Of a stretch of DNA of 64,000 nucleotides, positions 1 through 9,331 are shown piece by piece; within the stretch, counting starts at the first letter, position 1; each line of letters starts with the position of its first letter. A program made the position numbers and the translations under genes. The stretch covers positions 21,642 through 85,641 of the forward strand of contig JAKBBA010000012.1 in the NCBI GenBank assembly GCA_021808665.1. Direction: 5' to 3'. Origin of the DNA: Actinomycetes bacterium. Lineage in GTDB: Bacteria > Actinomycetota > Acidimicrobiia > Acidimicrobiales > Palsa-688. The notes under the pieces were generated by a model. The model ran no database searches, was not told where the DNA came from, and saw only the letters and a program-made list of their open reading frames with translations.

Positions 1-25
1 CTCCGGTTTGGCCACCGCCGGTTCC

Positions 26-1189
26 CTAGTGGCCCATTCCGACGCCCTGCGACCTCTGCAGGCTTTTTCCCTCGGTCTGAAGGGCGGGAGCGACCATCAC
101 TTCAGCTTTTTGGAACTCTTTGACCGTCTCGTAGCCGCATGTCGCCATGGAAGTCCGCAGAGCGCCGAACAGGTTGAGACGGCCGTCGTTCTCGTGTGCT
201 GGGCCGACGAGAATTTCTTTCAACGTGCCTCTCGTGGCTGTCTTGACGCGGGCCCCACGGGGCAGGGTGGGATGGAAAGTGGCCATCCCCCAGTGGTAAC
301 CGCGTCCAGGCGCTTCGAGCGCTGCGGCGAGCGGCGAGCCGATCATCACTGCGTCCGCTCCGCAGACGATCGCTTTCGCGATGTCGCCGCCTGTGCCCAT
401 TCCTCCGTCGGCGATGACGTGGACGTACACTCCCGTCTCGTCGAGGTGCTGGGCCCTCGCCGCCCTGGCGTCGGCGATGGCCGTCGCCTGAGGGACGCCG
501 ATGCCCAATACGCCTCGCGTGGTGCAAGCGTGGCCGGGCCCGACACCTACGAGCACCCCGACAGCCCCGGTTCGCATCAGGTGCAGCGCCGCCTGGTACG
601 AGGCGCAGCCGCCGACGATGACGGGAATGTCGAACTCCCGGATGAAACGCTTCAGGTTGAGCGGCTCTACGGTCTTGGACACGTGCTCCGCCGATACGAC
701 GGTCCCTTGAATGACGAAAAGGTCTAGTTCGGCGGCGAGGAGGGCGGGAGCGAACTGCTCGGTTCGCTGAGGAGTCAGCGAAGCGCACGCCACAACACCT
801 GCTGCTTTTATCTCTCTCACACGTTCTGCGACCAGCTCTGCCTTGATCGGCTCCGAGTAGATCTGCTGCATCCGGGCGGTCGCCTTGTCGGCATCCAGGT
901 GGGAGATTTCCTCCAGGAGCGGCTCAGGGTCCTCGTAGCGGGTCCACACGCCTTCGAGGTTGAGAACGCCGAGACCGCCGAGACGTCCGATCTCGATTGC
1001 TGTCGCCGGGCTCACGACACCGTCCATCGCCGAGGCCATGAGGGGGAGGTCGAACTGGTAGGCGTCGATCTCCCATGTGATGTCTACGTCTTCGGGGTCG
1101 CGGGTCCTCCTACTTGGGACTATGGCGATGTCGTCGAACCCATAAGCCCGACGACCGGTTTTGCCTCGTCCGATCTCGATTTCTGCCAC
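26..1189 (-). CDS. guaB3: GuaB3 family IMP dehydrogenase-related protein
   Basis: A 387-residue (beta/alpha)8-barrel purine nucleotide oxidoreductase of the IMPDH/GMP reductase superfamily without the CBS pair seen in true GuaB. The barrel start (AYGFDDIAIVP) and the catalytic Cys loop (HACTTRG, Cys about 222) are present, followed by the phosphate-binding DGGMGTGGDIAKA stretch near residues 262-275. Actinobacteria usually carry this paralogue beside guaB; guaB itself is not in the window. Some GuaB3 proteins have been reported to act as GMP reductases, so IMP dehydrogenation should not be assumed. It lies 52 bases downstream of the zinc-ribbon protein on the same strand. The family call is firm and the exact reaction is not. 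Confidence 0.9.
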   Translation of the reverse strand: MAEIEIGRGKTGRRAYGFDDIAIVPSRRTRDPEDVDITWEIDAYQFDLPLMASAMDGVVSPATAIEIGRLGGLGVLNLEGVWTRYEDPEPLLEEISHLDADKATARMQQIYSEPIKAELVAERVREIKAAGVVACASLTPQRTEQFAPALLAAELDLFVIQGTVVSAEHVSKTVEPLNLKRFIREFDIPVIVGGCASYQAALHLMRTGAVGVLVGVGPGHACTTRGVLGIGVPQATAIADARAARAQHLDETGVYVHVIADGGMGTGGDIAKAIVCGADAVMIGSPLAAALEAPGRGYHWGMATFHPTLPRGARVKTATRGTLKEILVGPAHENDGRLNLFGALRTSMATCGYETVKEFQKAEVMVAPALQTEGKSLQRSQGVGMGH

Positions 1190-1241
1190 GACCGTCCTCG
1201 CTTAGCTGTCGATGTTTGACCATTCAGCGTAGTAGAGCCGC

Positions 1242-2108
1242 TCAGCGAACCCCACCCAGGGCGACCGTGATAGTTGCGAGGGCGAAGAGGGGGACGGTGG
1301 CGATGCAGAATCCTCTCGCAAGGCGACTGGCACGCCACGACCCGTCCATGTCCCCGCGTCGTGCCCTCGAAGTGCAAAGTAAAGAAAATACCGAAGCCGC
1401 TACGCCGGTCGGCAAGAAGAGGAAGATGCTAAGCAGGGAAACCCAGAAGTAGTTCGGCGGCTCGCCCCGCGTCGCCATCCACGACCTCCTGTCGGGACCG
1501 GCGAGCCTGGCGCGCAGGGCGGTCGAGCGCCGACTTAATGTCTCGACGCCTACGGCCCAGCGTCGACCGGCGGGCGCCTCCGGGACACCACCCGGCGCGC
1601 CCCGGCGTGCGCCTGAAGGGCTGTATGGGGGGAATGTGGGAGGTGGTTCGGTCGGAGCCGGAGATGGGCCAGCGGCCGGCCATTGGCGGGGCGGTGGGGG
1701 CCACGCGGCAGACGTCTCCGGCACCGGGGTGGTGGCAGCGACCGCGGTCTGACCTTCGGCCACAACCGACCTCGGCTCGCCGACGGGTAGCCCCCACGCA
1801 GGCCTAGCCTTGCCTGTGTCAACCCCGGCAAAGCCCCGCTGGTCGGCTTCGGCTTCGCTGACAGCGCCGGCTGCCCCGCTAGCGCCTTGGGCAACTAGCG
1901 CCGAAGTTCTGCGCGAAGGGGCCTTCGGGAGCGACTCGGCGCGGACGCCAGCTGCACGCTGGAGGGCCTCTCCCCTATTGGTCGGCGCACGGACTGCAGG
2001 CGGCTCGGGCCTGTCGACCTGCGGGCGGGCTAGTGCTGCCCCGCATCTGGCGCAGGCAGTATCGGCCGGCCGACCTGCCACGGTGCCACAGCGGGGACAG
2101 AAGTTCAC
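1242..2108 (-). CDS. Zinc-ribbon membrane protein with dispanin-like C-terminus
   Basis: 288 residues in three parts. An N-terminal zinc ribbon has two CxxC pairs (CPRC at 4-7, CARC at 19-22). A linker of about 190 residues rich in Pro, Ala and Arg looks disordered. The C-terminal 70 residues hold two hydrophobic segments (FWVSLLSIFLFLPTGVAAS and FCIATVPLFALATITVAL) joined by a basic loop with GDMDGSWRASRLARG, which resembles the CD225/dispanin fold. The start is GTG and shares its G with the TAG stop of the upstream Nudix gene, so the two are probably translationally coupled. The function is unknown; a cytoplasmic sensor ribbon on a membrane anchor is one possibility. Confidence 0.7.
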   Translation of the reverse strand: MNFCPRCGTVAGRPADTACARCGAALARPQVDRPEPPAVRAPTNRGEALQRAAGVRAESLPKAPSRRTSALVAQGASGAAGAVSEAEADQRGFAGVDTGKARPAWGLPVGEPRSVVAEGQTAVAATTPVPETSAAWPPPPRQWPAAGPSPAPTEPPPTFPPYSPSGARRGAPGGVPEAPAGRRWAVGVETLSRRSTALRARLAGPDRRSWMATRGEPPNYFWVSLLSIFLFLPTGVAASVFSLLCTSRARRGDMDGSWRASRLARGFCIATVPLFALATITVALGGVR

Positions 2109-2755
2109 TATTCCAGATTACCCCCAAGTGCTGACGTTGCCTTCGCGTGTGATACGACAAGCCCTAAAAGTTCACTGAGCATGCGTGCCGTCGCCCCCCA
2201 GACCGTGTCGCCGTGGAGCTCGAAGAACTCGATGCAGCGCTCATCCGAGCCGGCCGGGGTCCAAACCTCCTGCCTGTAGACCTCGGGTTGGATGAGCTCC
2301 ACTAGAGGAACCGTAAAGGCCCGTTCGACCTCGGCTGGGTTAGCGACCAGATCGGGCCGGGATTCGAGCCGGCCCACAAAAGGCGTGATCGGTGCGACGT
2401 CTAGAGCCGTCGTCGCCGTCGACAAGCGCCCTATCACCTCGACGTCTCCAGGCGATATGCCGACCTCTTCGGAGGCTTCCCGGAGTGCTGCTTGGAGGGG
2501 GGTTTCCCCGGGATCGATCCTGCCGCCGGGGAACGCCACCTGGTGGGAGTGGGTTCGCAACCTGGCAGAGCGCCTCGTAAGTACTACGTTCGCCTGCCCG
2601 GCCTCGTCGAAGAGGATGCACGCGACAGCGGCCGGCCTGCGACGCGCTGGTCTCGTGACCGTGCCCGTCGCTGGGCTTGCGTTCGACGGCGCAGCTTGGG
2701 AGCTCTTCACAGGAGGTTCGCCGCGCCCGCTGAGTGCTGCCCTGACCAAGTCCAC
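2108..2755 (-). CDS. Nudix hydrolase, probable CoA pyrophosphatase
   Basis: Nudix-fold enzyme of the NudL/YeaB type, which splits CoA and acyl-CoA into phosphopantetheine and 3',5'-ADP. It has the Nudix box (GGRIDPGET, then REASEEVGI) and, before it, the NudL-type [12 protein letters not shown] lead-in. The reading frame stays open to 2971, but that extension covers the upstream small gene and hairpin and has no family similarity. I therefore place the start at the GTG that gives [10 protein letters not shown], about 215 residues. A later start inside the Pro/Ala-rich N-terminus is possible. The stop overlaps the start of the next gene. Confidence 0.8.
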   Translation of the reverse strand: MDLVRAALSGRGEPPVKSSQAAPSNASPATGTVTRPARRRPAAVACILFDEAGQANVVLTRRSARLRTHSHQVAFPGGRIDPGETPLQAALREASEEVGISPGDVEVIGRLSTATTALDVAPITPFVGRLESRPDLVANPAEVERAFTVPLVELIQPEVYRQEVWTPAGSDERCIEFFELHGDTVWGATARMLSELLGLVVSHAKATSALGGNLE

Positions 2756-2822
2756 CGTTATAGCATCGGGTCTCCATACTCCCGGCCTGGCCCATTCGGC
2801 GCCGTGACCGAGCTTCCAGCGG

Positions 2823-2850
2823 GCGGGCCGCGGTATCTTCTGCGGCCCGC
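2823..2850 (-). terminator. GC-rich hairpin after the small gene
   Basis: Perfect 9-base inverted repeat (GCGGGCCGC / GCGGCCCGC) with a 10-base loop, just after the stop of the 52-residue gene on the minus strand. No T-run follows, so it is a weak intrinsic terminator or an RNA-processing hairpin ahead of the Nudix gene. Confidence 0.5.
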
Positions 2851-2853
2851 CTC

Positions 2854-3012
2854 TCAAGTCCCGGCGACCTCGCGCTGCGCCAGACTTTCGAGGAGAATAC
2901 GCATCCCGGCGGTTTTCAGGTTGGACATGACCCGTCCGGGTGGGGTCTCTCCACGCTCCCACTCCATCCAAGCGTCGAGGAGCTTCGCGGGGTCGGGGGG
3001 AGGTAGTTCCAT
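2854..3012 (-). CDS. Small conserved-looking protein of 52 residues
   Basis: An open frame too short for usual gene length cut-offs. It starts [20 protein letters not shown] and ends [13 protein letters not shown], with [14 protein letters not shown] between. The initiator ATG is preceded by GGCATTTGAGGG-like sequence, and a strong hairpin follows the stop. The acidic/Pro start, the two Trp and the basic helix look like a real folded small protein. I recall similar short actinobacterial hypothetical proteins of this pattern but cannot name a family. It would be co-transcribed with the Nudix gene. Function unknown. Confidence 0.6.
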   Translation of the reverse strand: MELPPPDPAKLLDAWMEWERGETPPGRVMSNLKTAGMRILLESLAQREVAGT

Positions 3013-3138
3013 GCCCTCAAATCTACGGCAACTCGCGGCGCTGACGGCACCTCCTGAACCGACCGGGCGCTATAACCGTATGCACAGCTTCTCGGGGGCT
3101 GCGGGCTGGCATCACCGGCGAAGCAGGCGGAGCTCGCG

Positions 3139-3170
3139 CCGAGGGCCGACCCACCTGGGCCGGCCCTCGG
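3139..3170 (-). terminator. Probable groEL terminator hairpin
   Basis: Perfect 10-base inverted repeat (CCGAGGGCCG / CGGCCCTCGG) with a 12-base loop, about 65 bases past the groEL stop. There is no clear U-tract. The rest of the 3013-3235 gap shows nothing I can identify. Confidence 0.5.
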
Positions 3171-3235
3171 ATATTTGTCGTCCGGTTTTGCCGATCCGGC
3201 GCCGGTGGGTGCCGAACGGCAATGGAGTCCTGGCT

Positions 3236-4885
<1,650 letters not shown>

Positions 4886-5176
4886 TTACTTCACCTTCGC
4901 CAGTACGTCCCGGCTGGTCAGGATTAGCAGGTCCTCGCCGTCGATGGTTATCTCAGTGCCACCGTACTTGGAGTAGACGACCTTGTCGCCCACCTTGATG
5001 TCCAGTGGGATCAGCTCGCCGCTGCTCTCAGCGCGACGGCCCGGGCCGACAGCCAGGACCTCGCCCTGCTGGGGCTTTTCTTTAGCGGTGTCGGGGATGA
5101 CCAGACCTGAAGCGGTCCGCTCCTCGGCTTCGCTCGGGCGGACGACGATCCGGTCGTCGAGTGGCTGCAGACTCAT
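4886..5176 (-). CDS. groS: Co-chaperonin GroES
   Basis: 96-residue Hsp10 lid of the GroEL chamber. It starts [19 protein letters not shown], has the mobile loop [20 protein letters not shown] and the [14 protein letters not shown] strand. The Shine-Dalgarno (GGAGG) sits at a normal distance from the ATG, and the CIRCE operator lies just upstream. First gene of the groES-groEL operon. Confidence 0.98.
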   Translation of the reverse strand: MSLQPLDDRIVVRPSEAEERTASGLVIPDTAKEKPQQGEVLAVGPGRRAESSGELIPLDIKVGDKVVYSKYGGTEITIDGEDLLILTSRDVLAKVK

Positions 5177-5198
5177 ATCAGTGCGCCTCCATAGGTTG

Positions 5199-5225
5199 TT
5201 AGCACTCTCGGGTTACGAGTGCTAA
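5199..5225 (-). promoter_or_regulatory. CIRCE operator of groESL
   Basis: Perfect CIRCE: TTAGCACTC, nine bases, GAGTGCTAA, 22 bases upstream of the groES ATG. This is the binding site of the HrcA repressor, so groESL should be heat-induced by HrcA release. hrcA itself is not in the window. Confidence 0.96.
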
Positions 5226-5253
5226 GACTAGCGGGCGCGTGGCGCTAGTTCAA
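5225..5253 (-). promoter_or_regulatory. Probable sigma-A-type promoter of groESL
   Basis: On the minus strand, TTGAAC (-35), a 17-base spacer and TAGTCT (-10). The -10 abuts the CIRCE, so HrcA binding would block initiation or early elongation. Prediction from consensus only. Confidence 0.55.
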
Positions 5254-5276
5254 CACGCTTTCACTACTTTGATCGC

Positions 5277-6278
5277 TCAAAGGTCGAAACGGATCGCCAG
5301 ATTCGGGTCCGCCGCCGCGTCCAGGGGTGTCGGGCCGTCGGTTCGTAGCCGGTACCAGGCGGTAGCCCCGACCATCGCGGCGTTGTCCGTGCACATCGTT
5401 CGGCTCGGCAAGAAGCAGGCGCGTCCATCGTCGGCGGCGGCGGCGGCGATAGACGAGCGCAGGGCCGAGTTGGCGGCTACGCCGCCACCGATGCAGATCG
5501 ACTTTGCGTCGAGGTCGGCGGCGGCAGCCCTGGCCTTTTCGACCAGCACGTCGACTACCGCAGCCTGAAAGCTCGCCGCGACGTCGGCGACGTCGACGCC
5601 AGGGTTCTTGCGGACGTAGTTGACGACGCTAGTCTTCAGCCCGCTGAACGAGAAGTTGTAGCCTTGGCCTCGCAGACCCCGGGGGAAGGCTATCGCCGTC
5701 GGGTCACCCGAAGTCGCCAGCTTGTCGATCACCGGACCTCCGGGGTATCCAAGACCGAGGAAGCGCGCCACCTTGTCGAAAGCCTCTCCAGCGGCGTCGT
5801 CGATCGTCGCTCCTATCAGGCGGTAGTGGCCTTCGGAGGTCATGTGCACGATCATGGTGTGACCACCGGAGACCAGCAGCACCACGGCAGGCAGCGCCAT
5901 TTCCGGGTCTTCGAGGAAGGCGGCGTGAAGGTGGCCCTCCATGTGGTTGACTCCGACGAAAGGCACATTCCACGCGAGCGAGTATGCCTTGGCGGCGCTC
6001 ACCCCGACGAGGAGAGAGCCGATAAGACCGGGGCCTAGAGTCGCGGCCACTGCGTCGAGGCCGGCCGGGGTTGTGCCAGCGCGCTCCAAAGCCTCGGCGA
6101 CGACCGGTGTGAGCAGTTCGATATGGGCCCGGCCGGCGACTTCAGGGACGACCCCACCGAACCTGGCGTGCAGGTCCACCTGGCTCGACACGACGGAGCT
6201 GGCGATGTTGCGGCCGTCGAGCACCACGGCCGCAGCGGTCTCGTCACAGGAGGTTTCTATAGCGAGAATGGCCGTCAC
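5277..6278 (-). CDS. tsaD: tRNA N6-threonylcarbamoyladenosine transferase TsaD
   Basis: Transfers threonylcarbamoyl from TC-AMP to A37 of ANN-decoding tRNAs, working with TsaB and TsaE, both encoded just upstream. The ASKHA-fold start is ILAIETSCDETAAAV, and the metal-binding HMEGH is at about 112-116. VSGGHT and the C-terminal GGVAANSALR are present. The GTG start overlaps the rimI stop (GTGA) and gives 333 residues, the normal size. The longer open frame upstream runs inside rimI and is not used. Confidence 0.96.
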   Translation of the reverse strand: MTAILAIETSCDETAAAVVLDGRNIASSVVSSQVDLHARFGGVVPEVAGRAHIELLTPVVAEALERAGTTPAGLDAVAATLGPGLIGSLLVGVSAAKAYSLAWNVPFVGVNHMEGHLHAAFLEDPEMALPAVVLLVSGGHTMIVHMTSEGHYRLIGATIDDAAGEAFDKVARFLGLGYPGGPVIDKLATSGDPTAIAFPRGLRGQGYNFSFSGLKTSVVNYVRKNPGVDVADVAASFQAAVVDVLVEKARAAAADLDAKSICIGGGVAANSALRSSIAAAAADDGRACFLPSRTMCTDNAAMVGATAWYRLRTDGPTPLDAAADPNLAIRFDL

Positions 6279-6847
6279 AACGCCGCCACGCCGGTCTCGT
6301 CTACGGTCACGCCTCTTATCGCCGCTTTGATTTGCCCGATGCGGCGCAGGTAGGCGTCGGAGTCGATGTCGTGGGCCCACATGACCAGCGCGTCCTCCTG
6401 GTTCTCGGCGTAGTAGTTCTTGCGTACACCCTCGGTTTCGAAACCGAACTGGCGGTACATGGCCTGAGCCGGAGCGTTGGATAGGCGCACTTCGAGAGTC
6501 ATGTTCTTGGTGGAGTGCTTTAGCGCTGCGCCGTGAAGGTTTATCAGCAGCCTCGTTGCCACCTGATGGCGTTGCCATGAGGGGTCTACGGCGATGTTGG
6601 TGACGTGACTTTCCTCGTAGCCGATCATGAGCCCTGCGTATCCGGCGACCCTACCGGTTATCCGGGCCACCACGTAGAAGCGGTCTCGAGGCTGGCCTAG
6701 CTCGCTCAGGAACAGACCGAGCGTCCAAGGGTTCGGGTACACCTTGTGCTCGATTTCAAGCACGCGGCGCAGGTGGCGCCGTCTCATGGGCGCCAGGTGT
6801 ACCGACAGGGGGCCGTCGCCGCCTACACCAGGTTGGCGTACCGGCAT
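6275..6847 (-). CDS. rimI: Ribosomal protein uS18 N-acetyltransferase RimI
   Basis: GNAT-fold acetyltransferase of about 190 residues. Visible are the acetyl-CoA loop region (NIAVDPSWQRHQVATRLL, a variant of the Q/RxxGxG/A loop) and the RimI-type LEVRLSNAPAQAMYRQFGF. It acetylates protein N-termini, classically uS18. The chosen ATG overlaps the tsaB stop (TGATG); another in-frame ATG lies 15 bases upstream at 6862. The tsaB-rimI-tsaD order is standard. In the P-loop, H replaces the first Gly of the usual RRxGxG, which is worth noting. Confidence 0.92.
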   Translation of the reverse strand: MPVRQPGVGGDGPLSVHLAPMRRRHLRRVLEIEHKVYPNPWTLGLFLSELGQPRDRFYVVARITGRVAGYAGLMIGYEESHVTNIAVDPSWQRHQVATRLLINLHGAALKHSTKNMTLEVRLSNAPAQAMYRQFGFETEGVRKNYYAENQEDALVMWAHDIDSDAYLRRIGQIKAAIRGVTVDETGVAAL

Positions 6848-7530
6848 CAGCGGGTTTCCCATCCGATCCGCACGTCAGGAGGGCGAAGGTAGCGGGGGAA
6901 CAGAACGCTCGGGCTGACGGTCTCAAGTCGTTCGGAAAGCAGCGCCAGGACGCCGGCGTTGGGATGGTCGAAAGCTTCGGGGGCGACTTCCACTAGCCCG
7001 GCGAGAGTGGAGATCTCCTGCGTATAGCGTCGGGCGCCGTCTCCCACCGCTAGGATCGGCCTGTTGGACGCCCTGAGCGCCTCGACGAGCGCATGCGGGG
7101 AGGCCACCGCCGGAGGTCCCGCCGAGCGCACCCCGCCCGGCACTGGTTGGTAGATCTCCCAGAAGACCTCGCCTCTCCTCGCGTCGACGATCGCTGCCAC
7201 CGGGCGAGGATCGTACCGGCAGGCGAAGGCGAGAAGCTCCAGGGAGCTCACCCCGGCCACGGGTATGTCAAGGGCCTGGCCCAGAGCTTTCGCTGTTGCA
7301 ACGCCAACTCTAAGGCCGGTGAACAGACCTGGACCCACGTCAACAGCCACCTTGTCGAGCGTGGCAATCCCAACTCCGGAAATGTCGCAGGCCGCTTTGA
7401 TGGCGGGGGCGAGGGTCTCCCCGTGGCGGCGCCCGGCGTTCGCAGTGAAACTAGCGAGCAGCCCGTCCGAGTTGCTCAACGCCACGCTTACCTGGGACGT
7501 GGAAGTGGATATAGACAGCGTTGCGGTCAT
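6847..7530 (-). CDS. tsaB: t6A biosynthesis protein TsaB
   Basis: 227-residue inactive ASKHA-fold partner of TsaD. It has the N-terminal LSISTSTSQVSVAL strand pair and the VDVGPGLFTGLRVGVATAKAL segment diagnostic of TsaB/YeaZ. It scaffolds the TsaBDE complex. The ATG overlaps the tsaE stop (ATGA), consistent with coupled synthesis. Confidence 0.95.
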   Translation of the reverse strand: MTATLSISTSTSQVSVALSNSDGLLASFTANAGRRHGETLAPAIKAACDISGVGIATLDKVAVDVGPGLFTGLRVGVATAKALGQALDIPVAGVSSLELLAFACRYDPRPVAAIVDARRGEVFWEIYQPVPGGVRSAGPPAVASPHALVEALRASNRPILAVGDGARRYTQEISTLAGLVEVAPEAFDHPNAGVLALLSERLETVSPSVLFPRYLRPPDVRIGWETR

Positions 7531-8015
7531 GTGGAACTCAGGACTTTAGCCTCCAGGTCGCCCATTCTGAGCTCCCAGGTGGGTCCGTCGGCCGTGAAGC
7601 TGACGGTCCTGGCGGTCTCGTCGCCAGCGGCGGCCAGCGAGACCGTCAGGTGGTCCCCGCCTATAGCAGCGGCCGCCCGGTCTCCCCACTCGACGACCAC
7701 GACGGCTCCGTCGTCGAGGATCTCGCCGAGTCCCAGGTCGACCACCTCCGAGAGACGCTCGAGGCGGTATACGTCCACGTGGACCAGGTCGAACCCCGAG
7801 GTAGTCGGGTATATGTTCATCAAGGTAAAAGTCGGGCTGGTCACAGCGGCGTCCACTCCCACGGCAGCTGCGAGACCTTGCGTAAAGGTGGTCTTGCCGG
7901 CACCCAGGTCGCCTTCAAGCAGAAGGACATCCCCCGGTTGGAGCAGCCCGGCGACGCACCTCCCCAGGCTTCGGGTGGCTTCCACGTCTTGGCACGTGGT
8001 CTGCAGCGTGCTCAC
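7527..8015 (-). CDS. tsaE: t6A biosynthesis ATPase TsaE
   Basis: P-loop ATPase of about 162 residues that resets the TsaBD complex in t6A synthesis. Walker A is EGDLGAGKTTF, and TSPTFTLMNIY and VHVDVYRL follow in the family order, with VVVEWGDR near the C-terminus. The GTG start overlaps the uracil-DNA glycosylase stop (GTGA). The frame is open far upstream, but that part lies within the glycosylase gene. Confidence 0.94.
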   Translation of the reverse strand: MSTLQTTCQDVEATRSLGRCVAGLLQPGDVLLLEGDLGAGKTTFTQGLAAAVGVDAAVTSPTFTLMNIYPTTSGFDLVHVDVYRLERLSEVVDLGLGEILDDGAVVVVEWGDRAAAAIGGDHLTVSLAAAGDETARTVSFTADGPTWELRMGDLEAKVLSST

Positions 8016-8632
8016 AGTGGCGATACCCCCGAGGCTGGCACCCCTTCGAGGCTGCGTCGAGCTCTGACAAAGTCTGCTCGCATAGCGGCGAGCACCTCCC
8101 CGCCACCGCGCAGCGCCGCAGCAGGGTGGAATGTCGGGACGACGACGGTGCTTCCCAGCCCCGAAGGATCCCCAGACGTGTCCTCGCCGGACGGCCACGG
8201 GTAGACTCGCCCCCGCAGCCGGGTGATGCCAAGCTCGGAGCGCAGAAGCGTCTTGGAGGCGAAGTTGCCGAGGGTGATAACGACCTTCGGGGATATCAAG
8301 GCCACCTGCGCGTCGAGGTACGGCCGGCACGCCTCGATCTCGTCGGGTTTCGGGTCGCGATTCTCCGGAGGCCGGCACTTGACGACGTTGGCGATGTAAA
8401 CGGCGTCGCGTTCTAACCCTGCCTCCTCTGCGAGAAGCCTGTCCAAGAGCCGTCCGGACCGGCCGACGAAGGGACGGCCCTGAAGGTCCTCGTCGCGTCC
8501 AGGCCCCTCGCCTATCACCATGAGCGTCGCGGAAGGTGACCCCTCCCCGAAAACTACCGTGGTCCGACCGGAAGCGAGGCGACAGTCCTGGCAAGATGAT
8601 GCTCGGGCCCGCAACTCGGACAGTTCTGTCAC
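8012..8632 (-). CDS. Family 4 uracil-DNA glycosylase (4Fe-4S)
   Basis: Removes uracil from DNA in base-excision repair. About 206 residues with the motif GEGPGRDEDLQGRPFVGRSG and four cluster cysteines: CQDC at 14-17, then one in VVKCRPPENR and one in EACRPYL. The active-site HP is in PTFHPAAALR. The GTG start (VTELSELRARASS) matches where family members begin; the open frame upstream would overlap the divergent RDD gene. First gene of the udg-tsaE-tsaB-rimI-tsaD chain. Confidence 0.9.
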   Translation of the reverse strand: MTELSELRARASSCQDCRLASGRTTVVFGEGSPSATLMVIGEGPGRDEDLQGRPFVGRSGRLLDRLLAEEAGLERDAVYIANVVKCRPPENRDPKPDEIEACRPYLDAQVALISPKVVITLGNFASKTLLRSELGITRLRGRVYPWPSGEDTSGDPSGLGSTVVVPTFHPAAALRGGGEVLAAMRADFVRARRSLEGVPASGVSPL

Positions 8633-8782
8633 GAGGTTCGATCGTAGGTGCTTGGCAGTCGGGTTACGAAACCGGACTACCCCCGTGCCGGGCGGCAGGT
8701 GCTTCGACGCCCTCTGGGGTAGCCTTATCGCTGATCGAGCATCGACCGCCCCCAGGCGGCCCGGGAAAGGGTAGATCCGACT

Positions 8783-9313
8783 ATGAGCAACCTGCCTCCT
8801 CCGCCCCCACCGCCGGGTGGTTTCCCGGGCGGCGGCTACCCGAGCGGGAACTATCCAGGAGGCGGTTATCCCGGTGGGGACTTCTCCCCCGGCGGCTTCG
8901 ACGTTTCGGGTTTCGGTTCGGAGATACTGGCTAGTTGGTGGCACCGCGCAGGAGCCTCGATAGTCGACGGCCTCCTTGTAGGCGTGCCAGTCCTGCTGTT
9001 AGTCGCCGCCGCCGGCATGAGCGGGGTTAGCGCTAACTTGCCCGAAAGCATAATCTCCGCCGTGTACGACTTCGCTTTGATCGCATGGTGGGCTGGCCAG
9101 ACCGTCGGTAACCGTGCCGTGCGGACCCGAGTCGTCGACGCGCAAACGGGCGGTCCTGTCGACCCTCGCCGCTCGGCTATTCGTGCGGGCGTCATGTGGG
9201 TCCTAACCATCACCTTCGTGGGCGGGATCTTGGACATCCTCTGGCCTCTGTGGGATCGCCGCAAGCAGACCCTCCACGACAAGGCCGCCGGAACGCTGGT
9301 AGTACGCCGCTGA
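8783..9313 (+). CDS. RDD family membrane protein
   Basis: 176 residues. An N-terminal low-complexity stretch of about 45 residues is poly-Pro followed by GGxYPxGxYPGG-type repeats. Next comes an RDD domain (ASWWHRAGASIVDGLLVG, with the RDD positions changed to RxxASxxD) and three hydrophobic segments, ending HDKAAGTLVVRR, the usual RDD end. RDD proteins are often transporters or membrane scaffolds of unclear substrate. Divergent from the glycosylase gene, with about 150 bases between the starts. Confidence 0.85.
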   Translation: MSNLPPPPPPPGGFPGGGYPSGNYPGGGYPGGDFSPGGFDVSGFGSEILASWWHRAGASIVDGLLVGVPVLLLVAAAGMSGVSANLPESIISAVYDFALIAWWAGQTVGNRAVRTRVVDAQTGGPVDPRRSAIRAGVMWVLTITFVGGILDILWPLWDRRKQTLHDKAAGTLVVRR

Positions 9314-9317
9314 CGAG

Positions 9318-9331
9318 GCCGTGATCACGGC
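9318..9331. terminator. 14-base palindrome between convergent genes
   Basis: GCCGTGATCACGGC is a perfect palindrome lying between the RDD stop and the P1 peptidase stop. It may serve as a shared bidirectional terminator; no T-run is present. Confidence 0.35.

Noticed and set aside
8..727. Long open frame opposite guaB3
   Set aside because: Antisense to a clear enzyme gene, no family motif; a product of high GC and biased codon use.
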